NCBI GenBank assembly: GCA_963842455.1
Contig: CAWJHE010000014.1
Coordinates: 62,001-126,000 of the forward strand
DNA length: 64,000 nt
Direction of reading: 5' to 3'
From: CAWJHE01 sp963842455
GTDB lineage: Bacteria; Chloroflexota; Anaerolineae; Anaerolineales; UBA4823
In this document: piece after piece, positions 55,257-64,000 of the stretch
Layout: each line of letters begins with the position of its first letter
Numbering within the stretch: position 1 is the first letter of the stretch
Position numbers and translations under genes: made by a program
The notes under the pieces: generated by a model
Told to the model about the DNA's origin: nothing
Database searches by the model: none
What the model saw: the letters and a program-made list of their open reading frames with translations, nothing else

Positions 55257-56853
55257 CTAATCCACTCTTACACTTAGCTTTTCCAGCGATTCCTGCCACC
55301 TGGCAAATTTTCCCCTGTAAATTGCGTGGATATGCAGTATCAGGCTTCAAAATCACCCCATCTTCATTCTGGATGGCAGCACAGGCAGCCGGCAAATCCT
55401 TATACACACCGCTCCCCAGTCCAGCCAGGATCGCAGCTCCTAACAGAGTGGTTTCTGTGTGGGGCAGAACCCGGATGCGGCAGCCAGTGATGTTGGCGCG
55501 CATCTGCATCCAGCGCAAATTCTTGGCGCCCCCACCAGCCACAGCCAACTGGTCAATCGGCATATTGGTCAGGGACTGCGCAGCCTGCCGGATCGATTCG
55601 ACTTCGAAAGCCACCCCTTCCAACACTGCTCGCAGCAAATCTGCCCGTGTGTGTGCGGCGCTCAGCCCCAGGAAGGCGCCGCGCAATTGGGGGTTGGTAT
55701 GTGGTGCACCCCGACCAGCCAGGAAAGGGTAATATAGAACATCACCTGGCGTTCCAGCAAAACCAGCCATCAAACCATCTATTTCTGCATATGTCAGAGG
55801 TGGATCACCCAGGATTGAACGCAGCCATTCCAGTGACCCGCCAGAGGTCGAAAGCCCTCCCATCCAGTACAGGTAACCTGGTGCAGGATGCAAACCATAG
55901 GAGAAACCGGCCTGATAGTCTTCTGGAGTTAATAAGCGCTCAGGAAACACGCCCACCAGTGATTCTGCTGTGCCGATAGAGTCAAACACCAACGCGGTGG
56001 AGATCCCCCCTGCCAATGAGGCAGCCGCCAACGAGCCGCAGACATGATCATGCCCGGCGATCACCACGGGAATACCTGGCAGGTAACGTTTGCACAGCGG
56101 AAAATCTTCAGCAGAACGTCTATGCGCAAATTTATCCTGTTTTTTCCACACTTCCCCTGCATTCAGGAAGGATGGCTGAACCTGTCCAAGCAGCCTGCCG
56201 CTCGGAAAAGCTGCTGCGAAAACGTCTGCCGGCAATCCCAGGTTGTCCAAAAATTCTCGATCCCACTCTTTTTTATCTATACGAAAGGCGTAAGTACGTC
56301 CTGCCAGGGAGTAGTCGGTGAACATCTCCCCAGTCAGGCGATAAGCCAGGTATTCAGCCGCACCCAGCCAGCGCGCCCCGTCTAACACTCCTGGCTCTTT
56401 TTCTTTCAGCCACAGCAATTTTGCCAGGCTACACTTAAAGGTCGGTCGGACGCCGCGCCGCAAAAACCGGCCGGGTGCATCTGCCGCCTGCTGTAAACGT
56501 TGCGCCTGCAAGTGGGCACGCTGATCAAACCAGGGGAAGATCTCTGTGCGCGCTGCACCTGTGGATGCGTCCACCAGTAGCCCGCTCTCGGCCATGGAGG
56601 CGATAGCGATGCCGGCCAGGGAAATGTCTTTCCCGATCTGATTGATGGCCTGAGACAAGGCATCTTCGATGATAAAAAATGTGTCATGAACGAGTTCTTG
56701 CCAATGGTAAACCTGTCCATCAGAATCGCCTGAATAAATGCGATTGATCTGAGAAGATACCCCCAGCAACTGACCGTCAGTCGTAAACGCTCCAGCTTTC
56801 AGGTGGGTGCTACCCAAGTCGAGAGCAAGCAATATTGGCTGCATATCGAACAT
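55257..56853 (-). CDS. FGGY-family carbohydrate kinase, frameshifted near the end
   Basis: About 532 residues. N-terminal phosphate loop LALDLGSTHLKAG, the substrate-domain GIAIASMAESG, and the C-terminal GGGAKNLRWMQMRANI are FGGY kinase marks. The open frame runs on to 55105, but a one-base shift in GGGGAAAA at about 55314 gives the expected end KFARWQESLEKL and a stop at 55257. It phosphorylates a sugar or polyol with ATP; closest in feel to xylulokinase/gluconokinase-like members. Divergent from the aldolase gene. Confidence 0.86.
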
Positions 56854-57001
56854 TCATGTCAACCTTTAACAATATAGATTCTCTTTTTCAATGCATACTT
56901 ACTTAATCATCCCACAATCATTTATCACATTAGGACAGAAAGAACATGGGCCGGAAACATAAAATGGATGAGAATAATCATGAGTTGAGGTTGAACAATC
57001 T

Positions 57002-57030
57002 CCGACAATAATTCACATATATGCTATAAT
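57002..57030 (+). promoter_or_regulatory. candidate sigma-70 promoter for aldolase operon
   Basis: TATAAT at 57025-57030 with CCGACA 17 bases upstream (four of six match TTGACA). It lies 90 bp before the aldolase start in an AT-rich gap. Confidence 0.5.
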
Positions 57031-57044
57031 ATCACAATTGTTAC

Positions 57045-57081
57045 AAAAAAGCTCCTATCCGGCAAACTGCGAGCTTTTTTT
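57045..57081 (+). terminator. terminator-like hairpin in leader of aldolase gene
   Basis: AAAAAAGCTC pairs with GAGCTTTTTT, with a 16-base loop, and is followed by T residues. It lies between the candidate promoter and the gene, so it may attenuate or simply shield transcription. Confidence 0.45.
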
Positions 57082-57121
57082 CGGTCAATTAAACCCTTTT
57101 ATCTTATAAAGAGGCTATTTC

Positions 57122-57962
57122 ATGCAATCACAATCCTTTGATCACGGTTTATCTATCCGTATGAGTCGTATTTTTAATCAGAAGTCAGGCAGAAGTGTGG
57201 TTGTTGCCTTAGATCATGGTATTGCCTTAGGCGCTGTATCCGGTCTCGAAAATTTACAAGAAAGACTGGAACAAGTGCTCGCCGCTCAACCGGAAGGTGT
57301 ATTGTTGAATACTGGAGCAATCCGTCGATATGGACAAATGTTAACTGGAAGAAATGCGCCTGAGACAATTTTGGCGATGGATTTCCCAGTCTTTCACACT
57401 TATCCAGGAGGTGAGCACATCGATGGACATGTTCCTACGATCTCTGCTGAAGAAGTAGCTCGTCTTGGAGCCGGAATGGTCAAAGTATGCATGATTTTCG
57501 GTCATGATGACCCAAAAAGTCAAATGAAAAATTTTTCATTTTTAGCAAAAACGATTGAAAACTGCCACAGAATTGGATTACCGGTTATGGTTGAACCAAC
57601 AACATGGGGCATCAAGTTAAATGAAAAAGACATCAAGAATCGCAAAACTGCTAGCAGACATGGCACGCATGGCATTTGAACTGGGGGCAGACATTGTTAA
57701 GAGTGACTTCCCCGAAAATCCAAGAGAAATGGAAAAGATCGTGCAATCCTGTCCAGTGCCTATTGTCTTATTAGGCGGATCCAAGAGCCCAAATATACAA
57801 GATACGCTAAAGGATGTTCTTGTATGCGTTCAAAGCGGAGTATCTGGAGTGACTTTTGGGAGAAATGTTTGGCAAAATCCAAATCCATATAAGGTTATCA
57901 AAGCTTTCCAGAAAATTGTCCACGAAGAAGATTTAGCTTCAGCCCTTGAGGTACTCAAATGA
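57122..57962 (+). CDS. class I fructose-bisphosphate-type aldolase (DeoC/FbaB/LsrF-like), frameshifted
   Basis: About 279 residues. The start MQSQSFDHGLSIRMSRIF and VVVALDHGIALGAVSG are typical of the archaeal-type class I/LsrF family. The Schiff-base Lys is in GADIVKSDFP. A single extra base near 57640 (KDIKN to AKLLADMARMAF) breaks the frame. The C-terminal phosphate-binding loop is LLGGSK and GVSGVTFGRNVWQ. It cleaves a phosphorylated ketose. Stop and next start overlap (ATGA), so the dehydrogenase is coupled. Confidence 0.84.
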
Positions 57963-59011
57963 AGCAAAAAATCCGCGCCGTCGTATACTTAGGTCCAAAA
58001 CACTTAGAAATCCAAGAAGTTCCAATTCCTAAAATCGAACCGAACGAGATTCTGCGTTAAGACTAAAGCCGCAACAACCTGTGGTACAGATGTAAAAACC
58101 TATTTACGTGGACACCCAAAATACCCACCTCCTTTCCTTTTCGGTCACGAATTTGCAGGGGATATTGTTCAAGTTGGATCCATGGTTGATCGATTTAACG
58201 AAGGGCAACGAGTAACCGCCAGTTGCTTCGGCCCGTGCGGTGTATGTTACCTATGCAAACACCATCAAGCCAACTTGTGTGAAAACATGAGCTACAACTT
58301 TGCTACTTATGCAGAGTATATACGGTTAACTGAACCTTTCGTTCGTTTGAATACCTTGGTCATCCCAGACAATATGACCTACCCTCAGGCCGCGTTGTTA
58401 GAGCCTCTAGCTTCGGTAGTACATGGGCACAAATTGCTCCAAATTCGACCAGGCGAAAGAATTGCCATACTTGGTGCAGGGGGCGCCGTGGGTCTCATGC
58501 ATTTACAACTGGCAAAAGCATCCGGCGCATCGGAATTATTCGCAGTTGACTTAATTGATGAGCGCCTGGAGTATTCACGGCTTCTAGGTGCAACAATGAC
58601 CATACAGGCAAAATCTGTTGATCCAATTTCAGTTATTCGCGATGCAACTAACGGACGTGGGGTCGATGTGGTCATTGAATGCGCTGGTTCTAAACAAACC
58701 TGGGAAATGGCATCTGAGAATCGTTCGTAAAGGGGGTAGGATCCTGTGGTTTGGAGGACTTCCTGGAGGTACGATAATTGATTTAGATGCAGCCTTGGTT
58801 CATTATGGTGAAATAATGCTATTAAACACTCACGGGAATGCCCCATCTGATTTCTGGGACGCTTGCAACCTTGTGGAAAACAAACTCATAGATACAGAGA
58901 TATTTACTTTCCAAAGAAATGTCGCTTTCCCAGACAGAATCCGCTTTGCAGATGATGATTGCTGGTAAAGTGATGAAAGTCCCCATCAACCAGAACTTGA
59001 TCAATCAATAA
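57959..59011 (+). CDS. zinc-dependent alcohol/polyol dehydrogenase (MDR family), three frameshifts
   Basis: ATG at 57959 overlaps the aldolase stop. Pieces in order: MKQKIRAVVYLGPKHLEI; then TTCGTDVKTYLRGHP with FGHEFAG (catalytic zinc site), CFGPCGVCYLCKHHQANLC (structural zinc), and LGAGGAVGLMHLQLAK (NAD(P) loop); then IVRKGGRILWFGGLPGG; then SLSQTESALQMMIAGKVMKV to 59011. Shifts near 58055, 58703 and 58920, each one extra base. Restored length is about 350 residues, as in sorbitol/threonine dehydrogenases. It would oxidise a polyol to a ketose. Confidence 0.8.
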
Positions 59012-59046
59012 TCTGGGAGATATTTTCCTCACAGAGAAACCAAAAA

Positions 59047-59844
59047 CTAAAAATCCTGATTGTCAATGGTTTGAATAACTTTCCGAATAATCCGGTTGAA
59101 ATTTACTGCATCCCAAGCTGCCCGGCCAATAAATAGGCCATCAATTTCAGGTTGGCTAATCAGTGCAGAACAGTTTTCAAAATTTACACTACCACCATAG
59201 AGAATTGGGATTGAGTTTGGATGATCCGGGAAAACTTCATTGAGTGTATTGCGGATACTATGCTGCATACGGGAGGCGAATTCCGGATCGGCTGGCTTAC
59301 CGCCAGCGCCAATAGCCCATACGGGTTCATAGGCTACCCATAGCTGTTCAAGGAAAGAACTCTCAACTCCATGCAAAGCGATCTTGATCTGTAATCGAAG
59401 ACGCTCTTCAGACACCCCAAAAAACATATCCTCAGCCGTATCACCTACGCATAGCAATGTTCGAAAACCATTAGACAGGCTTGCTTTTACGCGCTGGTTC
59501 ACCATCCTGTCTGTTTCCCCAAAAATTGATCGCCTTTCAGCATGTCCAAGCATGACTAAATCAATCCCAAGTTCTTTTAGCATGAGTGGAGAGATTTCGC
59601 CAGTGTAAGCACCATTATCTTCCCAGTGCATATTCTGAGCACCGATCAAAATCGACGAGTGATCAACTAATCGGCAAATATCAGCTAGGGCTGTATAAGA
59701 TGGAAGTATAAAAAGGATTAGATTTGAACCAGTTAAGTCTTTCGTGAGTTCCAGGAGCTGTGATACGAAAGCCCGGTTTTGTTGGTTCGTCTTATACATT
59801 TTTAAGTTCGAACCAATAAACACCTTTTTAAAATAGCCGGTCAC
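59047..59844 (-). CDS. triosephosphate isomerase family protein (possible tetrulose-phosphate isomerase)
   Basis: A 265-residue TIM barrel with the catalytic set Asn13/Lys15 (SNLKMYK), His101 (GHAERRS) and Glu173 (YEPVWAIG). It has the longer loop 2 and the GGSVNFENC phosphate loop. GTG start overlapping the RpiB-like gene by 4 bp. As it sits with RpiB-, DhaK- and DhaL-like genes, it may act on erythrulose phosphate (as EryH/LerI homologues do) rather than on triose phosphate in glycolysis. I cannot tell which from sequence. Confidence 0.86.
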   Translation of the reverse strand: MTGYFKKVFIGSNLKMYKTNQQNRAFVSQLLELTKDLTGSNLILFILPSYTALADICRLVDHSSILIGAQNMHWEDNGAYTGEISPLMLKELGIDLVMLGHAERRSIFGETDRMVNQRVKASLSNGFRTLLCVGDTAEDMFFGVSEERLRLQIKIALHGVESSFLEQLWVAYEPVWAIGAGGKPADPEFASRMQHSIRNTLNEVFPDHPNSIPILYGGSVNFENCSALISQPEIDGLFIGRAAWDAVNFNRIIRKVIQTIDNQDF

Positions 59845-60299
59845 TTATATAGCTTCTCCTCAATGTCCTTAATCGCTGAAACCTTATCTTGAGATGGACC
59901 GCCTTTGAATTCCAAATCTAACCACTCTATCAAGATTTTTTTCGCTAATTCTGGACCGACTACGCGTGCTCCCATACACAAAACGTTGGCGTCATTACTT
60001 AATCGTGCTCGCTCGGCGGAGTAATTATCATGACACAAGGCCGCATAAATCCCTGGGAATTTATTGGCTGTAATTGACATCCCAATACCTGTTCCACAGA
60101 TTAGTACACCATCTTTCTCATAGTTGCTAGCGATGATCTCCTCGGCAACTTTTTGAGCTACTAAAGGATAATAGGTATTATCCGAACTATTCTCCACTCC
60201 AACATACGTGTATTTAATCGAGCGCTTATCGAGAAAAGCTCGTATCTCAGACATCAATCCAACCGCCGCATTATCACAACCTAATACTAATTCCTTCAT
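59841..60299 (-). CDS. RpiB/LacAB-family sugar-phosphate isomerase (possible erythrulose-4-phosphate isomerase)
   Basis: A 152-residue RpiB-type isomerase with ICGTGIGMSITANKFPGI (Cys68) and HDNYSAERARLSNDANVLCMG. The N-terminal motif, GCDHxG in ribose-5-phosphate isomerase, reads GCDNAA here, and the His before NDTNVL in E. coli RpiB is Ser. The changes suggest a substrate other than ribose-5-phosphate. Known tetritol loci use such an enzyme (EryI/DerI) to form erythrose-4-phosphate. It overlaps the TPI-like gene. Confidence 0.82.
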   Translation of the reverse strand: MKELVLGCDNAAVGLMSEIRAFLDKRSIKYTYVGVENSSDNTYYPLVAQKVAEEIIASNYEKDGVLICGTGIGMSITANKFPGIYAALCHDNYSAERARLSNDANVLCMGARVVGPELAKKILIEWLDLEFKGGPSQDKVSAIKDIEEKLYK

Positions 60300-60306
60300 G
60301 CGTATC

Positions 60307-60954
60307 TTATCCCTCCATCTGCGAATTTACCCAATCACGCATTGCTCCTATAATGATTGTTAAGGTAACACATCCAGCATCGGGATATCCGATGGCGCGT
60401 TCTCCTAGTGTCTTCGCCTTGCCTACTTTTGCTATGTATTGTTTACTTTTTTCTTTACCTGATTCAGCTGCCAAGAATCCTTCATTCAGCAAAGCAGAAA
60501 ATCCTAAGTTTCGTGATAAACCTGCTTGCATAGCTTCAACCATCGGTTCTAAACCATCAATTAATGTTTTATCACCCAACTTAGCTTGACCTTTTAACTT
60601 TATTTCTGCCAGTGCCTTTTCAAATATTTCAACCAAACCAGCCGTTGTCAGGGCAGGTTCAGGGTTCATATTTTTTGAGCCAGCATAAAACAATAAACCA
60701 AAAATAATCCCTGATGCTCCCCCCATCACTTTAATCATCGTTCGCCCGACCGTGGAGAATACAGCATAGACATCCGAAAATTCGTTCACTTCCAATTCTC
60801 GCTTAGCCGCCTCAAAACCATTTGCCATACCAATGCCGTGATCTCCATCACCAATATTGCGATCAGCCTCACAAAGTTGTTCTTTGGAATCGATTACAAC
60901 TTGTGATACATACAAGAAGAGATTTTTTAATTGAGAAGCAGTCAAACTTTCCAT
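60307..60954 (-). CDS. dhaL: DhaL-family kinase subunit (ADP-binding, DAK2)
   Basis: A 215-residue DAK2-domain protein. ADP/Mg loop Asp residues are in NIGDGDHGIGMA; the GGASGIIFG loop, GDKTLIDGLEP, and ERAIGYPDAGC are all conserved. It pairs with the DhaK-like gene that ends 7 bp upstream to phosphorylate dihydroxyacetone or erythrulose. The length and motifs are normal. Confidence 0.92.
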   Translation of the reverse strand: MESLTASQLKNLFLYVSQVVIDSKEQLCEADRNIGDGDHGIGMANGFEAAKRELEVNEFSDVYAVFSTVGRTMIKVMGGASGIIFGLLFYAGSKNMNPEPALTTAGLVEIFEKALAEIKLKGQAKLGDKTLIDGLEPMVEAMQAGLSRNLGFSALLNEGFLAAESGKEKSKQYIAKVGKAKTLGERAIGYPDAGCVTLTIIIGAMRDWVNSQMEG

Positions 60955-60961
60955 GATGAGA

Positions 60962-61966
60962 TTATCCAGGACAATTCTTGTAAACTGAAGACCAAACTGG
61001 CCAATCGAAATAATGCTTTAATTCATCATCAAGGCGCATAAGAGTGATGGAAAAACCTGCCATTTCCTGACAAGTTGCAAAGGCGCCAGCATCTGATTTA
61101 TGTACTTTGATCCCTAAGCGTTCTAAATTCTGGAGAACTCGCCTCATTGCAATCATCTGCTCCATTCGGGTTGTAGAGCCAAAACCATCCACGAGTGCAC
61201 ACACCTCATCACCAGAAACAAATGGGAGATCTTGAACAATCAAGGAAATCATCTCGTCAACTAATACATCAGCAGGTTGGATCTTGCCTCTTCGAACGCC
61301 CGGCTCACCATGCAGCCCCAAACCTATCTCGATTTCATCCTCAGCCAGGGTAAACGCGGGAGTTCCCTCGCCTGGAATAGTACCGGGATAGAGAGCCACC
61401 CCCATGGTGCGCGTGTTATCACGCGCCTTCGTGGTAACTCTTTCACCTCATCCAGATCAAGCCCAGCGTCACAACAGGCGCCAGCAATTTTGATGACATA
61501 AAAATCTCCGGCTATTCCGCGCCTGTCGGTCATTCGTTCTGGTGGCGCTGAGGCGACATCGTCCCATACACGGACAGTCTCTGTACGGATACCGTCCATA
61601 TCTGCCAATTCTGCACGCCATATCAAAATTTAAATTATCACCGGCATAGTTGCCATAAACATACAAGACCCCTTTGCCTCGGTCGACAGCTTTTGTTGCT
61701 GCCAAAATAATATCTGGGGATGGAGCAGCAAAGATGTTTCCCATGGCTACCGCATCCGGATAACCTTTTCCAATAAACTCAAGGAAGATGGGTTCATGCC
61801 CGCTTCCCCCACCAATGACTAAACCAACCTTATCCGGATCAAGCTTTGTCTTCACGATGGCGGTGTAGCCTTCGATTTGTTCGAATTCGCCAGGGTGCAT
61901 CATTAAATAGCCAGTAATCGTTTCCTGGACCACATCTTTAGGGTTATTGATCACTTTCTTAACCAT
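60962..61966 (-). CDS. dhaK: DhaK-family kinase subunit, two frameshifts
   Basis: About 334 residues in three frames. Piece 1 begins MVKKVINNPKDVV with GGGSGHEP (substrate loop) and ends YAGDNLNFDMA; a one-base extra near 61625 leads to AELADMDGIRTETVRVWDD; a missing base near 61440 leads to KARDNTRTMGVALYPGT and GLGLHGEPG, where the His forms the hemiaminal with the ketose carbonyl. The total length is a multiple of three, so the two shifts cancel. GGAGG precedes the ATG. It binds the ketose and works with DhaL and ATP. Erythrulose kinase (LerK-like) is an alternative. Confidence 0.85.
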
Positions 61967-61994
61967 GAGATCTTACCTCCAATCATCAAAATTA

Positions 61995-62162
61995 CTAGTA
62001 GTGTGAGGAGATGTTAAAAAGGATAACGCCTGCTAAGATTACAGTAAATCCATAGCTATACAAGATTATCGTTAGGGGTTGAATCATCATTAGGAACCCG
62101 ACAATAATCAGAATGATTGCGATTGAGTCGCCATAAATTCCAAATTTCTTGCGTTTTTCCAT
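61995..62162 (-). CDS. 55-residue two-helix membrane protein in ABC/DhaK operon
   Basis: MEKRKKFGIYGDSIAIILII opens a protein with two hydrophobic helices and ends SSHY. It has GGAGAAAAAC upstream and lies between the MalK-type ATPase (9 bp) and the DhaK gene (28 bp). Some glycerol/polyol ABC operons carry a small membrane protein in this place. Too short for most gene finders, but position and ribosome site support it. Confidence 0.6.
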   Translation of the reverse strand: MEKRKKFGIYGDSIAIILIIVGFLMMIQPLTIILYSYGFTVILAGVILFNISSHY

Positions 62163-62171
62163 GTTTTTCTC

Positions 62172-63253
62172 CTAGAAAGGCTTATTTGGTATTAGGGTCC
62201 CACTAACATCAAAGAAACGCGTCTTGCGCTCATCGAAATGGATGAAAATCTTGTCACCGACTTTCACCTGGATACGCGGAGAAACTCGTGCACGCACACG
62301 CAGATTGGCCAAGTCGATCTCCAACAGCTTTTCATACCCAAAGGCTTCAATTAGAAAAACTTCAGCCGGCAAGGCGTTTGGAGTTGTTTCCAAGACTAAC
62401 TTCACATCTTCAGGACGAATTCCTAACTGGTATTTTCCCTCTACAAGACTATCCTTGTAACTTGGTGGAATTTCAGCACTGAGGTCCCTGGAATGAAACA
62501 GATAGCAATTATCTTCTACTACCACTGGTAAGATATTCATGGCAGGCGTGCCTACAATGCTAGAAACCAATGTGTTCGCTGGGTAGGAATAAATCTCGGA
62601 TGGTTTTCCAATCTGTTGCAAGGAGCCTTTATGAATAACAACCACTCGATCCGACATTGACATGGCTTCTATCTGATCGTGGGTCACATAGAGGGTTGTC
62701 GCCCCAGCTTCCTTCTGCAATCGCTTGAGCTCAAAGCGAAGCTCTTCACGCAATTTTGCATCCAAGTTGGAAAGTGGCTCATCCAGAAGGAACAACTTTG
62801 GACTGCGGACCATCCGCGCCCGATAACAACGCGCTGCATTTCGCCGCCACTAAGTTTGCTTGGATACCGTTGCAATAATGGAACGATGTGGAGGATTTTC
62901 GCTATTTCTTCGATGCGGGCTTTTTTCTGTTCGTTAGTGAGAATCGTCTTATCCAATGGAAATTGGAGATTCTTGTATACTGTCATATGTGGATACAAGG
63001 CATAATGCTGTGAGACAAACGCCATATTCCGTTGTCCAGGGGGCAATGCGTTAATGTTTGCGCCATTTAAAAGCACTTCACCTTTATCGGGTTTCTCTAA
63101 ACCGGCAACGCAGCGCAAAGTAGTTGTTTTGCCCGCACCAGTGGGACCAAGCATGGTTACAAATTCTTGATCCTTGATTTCAAATGAAACATCATCTAAA
63201 GCAATTACATCTCCAAAATGTTTGGTGAGACCAATGATATTGACTTCAGCCAT
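62172..63253 (-). CDS. MalK/UgpC-type ABC transporter ATPase, frameshifted
   Basis: About 360 residues after adding one base near 62815 (VVIGR to AMVRSPKLF). Walker A GPTGAGKT, signature LSGGEMQRV, Walker B LFLLDEPLSNLD, H-loop YVTHDQIEAM, and a C-terminal TOBE domain with LGIRPEDVKLV. It powers uptake of a sugar or polyol. The start is the ATG of MAEVNIIGL. A paralogue of the next gene; two ATPases as in GlpST-type glycerol transporters. Confidence 0.88.
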
Positions 63254-63263
63254 AGCGACCTTC

Positions 63264-64000
63264 CTAAATTGCCTCTCCAGATTTTCGATCGAAAATCCGA
63301 ATACCGTCATGCTCGAATAAAACCCAAAGGGTTTGGGCTTCTTGGTAGATATCGGCAGGAGAAGTTCGGGCGATCAAGAACAACTCACTGTACCCAAGGT
63401 GGTGAATATTTTCTGAACCAAGCGCTTCAAGTAATATGTATTCAAACTCTATCCCTTCTGATACTGGTTCGGTGAAAATGTTCACATCTTCAGGTCGAAC
63501 TCCCAAGACAAGCTCAGTGCCATCGGCCAGATTAACCAAGGATTGCTTGATATCTTCAGGCAAATGATAAATTAAATCTTCACTATTTATGGGAATCCGG
63601 ACACTGCGAGTTGATGCATCATAAACACAATTTATGAAATTCATGCAGGGGCTGCCAATAAAATTCGCCACAAACAGATTGGCCGGATAGGTATAAACCT
63701 CATCAGGAGATACCCACTTGTTGGAGCTACGCCCGAATTCATGATTGCGATCTTGTCAGCCATCGCCATCGCTTCGGTCTGGTCATGGGTAACATAAACC
63801 GTTGTGATTCTGTTGTCAATTTGAAGTCGGCGAAGTTCAGCCCGCATATCCACACGCAATTGCGCATCCAGGTTCGACAGAGGTTCATCCATCAAATACA
63901 CTTTTGGCTGGCGAACCATCGCCCGAGCCAAGAGCAACCCGTTGTTGGTCGCCAGCGCTCAATTTTCTGGGTTTTCGTTTGAAGAATATCTTGAATATGG
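63264..64000 (-). CDS. MalK/UgpC-type ABC transporter ATPase, 5' truncated by window end, frameshifted
   Basis: From the right edge: HIQDILQTKTQK, then (after a one-base shift near 63960) LSAGDQQRVAL, then (shift near 63930) ARAMVRQPKVYLMDEPLSNLD and VYVTHDQTEAM, then (shift near 63715) FVANFIGSPCMNFI and the TOBE end LGVRPEDVNIF. Walker A lies beyond the window. Signature has Ala in place of Gly (LSAGD). It ends 10 bp before the other ATPase and is likely the second ATPase of a two-ATPase polyol importer. Confidence 0.82.

Overview
The window looks like a chromosomal segment of an uncultured or poorly characterised bacterium, most plausibly of the phylum Chloroflexota (Anaerolineae-like). 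This is an inference from gene content and style: NarGHJI with a cytochrome bc/c operon, DUF917 and hydantoin-racemase catabolic genes, FCD-type GntR regulators, and many dispersed hairpin repeats between genes. No rRNA, tRNA or CRISPR array was recognised. About twenty genes carry one or more single-base frameshifts while both halves stay conserved. This fits an indel-prone assembly better than mass gene decay, so frameshifted genes are given here as whole spans.

Layout. (1) 1-3 kb, minus strand: an ECF-type transporter (S-like membrane protein, small membrane protein, two ATPases, start of the T subunit), followed by two divergent FCD/GntR regulators (3.1-4.9 kb) and an aminoglycoside-phosphotransferase-fold kinase. 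(2) 6-14 kb, minus strand: a nitrate respiration operon narG-narH-narJ-narI-narK. Its upstream side is a six-copy, 120-bp hairpin array. (3) 14.8-21.6 kb, minus strand: split cytochrome b, Rieske protein, two multihaem c-type cytochromes, a pseudo-receiver protein and a GltD-like flavoprotein with extra Fe-S clusters. Together these could pass electrons from NAD(P)H through quinone to cytochrome c. (4) 21.8-26.9 kb, plus strand: an unusual island with a leader and terminator, a small acidic protein, two proteins sharing an SGRxNPxV/W motif (one with a Cys-His-Asp domain), a legumain/caspase-like (C13) peptidase with a Lys-Glu repeat tail, and two ATP-grasp-like proteins. This is the best candidate for an undescribed peptide- or protein-modifying system. 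(5) 26.9-29.6 kb: narXL-like two-component system, probably controlling the nar genes.

(6) 29.7-47.5 kb: a catabolic region with two DUF917 (S-methyl-thiohydantoin desulfurase family) genes, a nitroreductase, a tandem-fused Asp/Glu/hydantoin racemase and a single-domain one, a Dpp-type peptide ABC transporter with its binding lipoprotein, an M29/NicX-type metalloenzyme and an amidohydrolase. The set suggests import and breakdown of peptides, cyclic ureides or similar compounds. A NmrA/DUF2867 protein and a radical SAM protein sit within it. (7) 47.9-53.6 kb: a truncated arsenate-reductase start next to an MFS exporter, an RlmI-like methyltransferase, a Cys-rich small protein, a tandem universal stress protein and a HEAT-repeat protein. 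(8) 53.8-64 kb: a more AT-rich sugar/polyol locus: Gfo/Idh oxidoreductase, FGGY kinase, class I aldolase, zinc alcohol dehydrogenase, TPI-like and RpiB-like isomerases, DhaL and DhaK, and two MalK-type ATPases. The combination DhaK/DhaL + TPI-like + RpiB-like matches known erythrulose/tetritol catabolism.

At least six dispersed repeat types recur in the gaps: a MITE-like element with TGTAGAACAAACT ends, a nested GTCATTGCGAG hairpin, a follow-on TGTCGCTTCGG element, a perfect AAACCCTAAGGGTC palindrome, a TTAGCCACGAA repeat and a short GAACAAACT palindrome.
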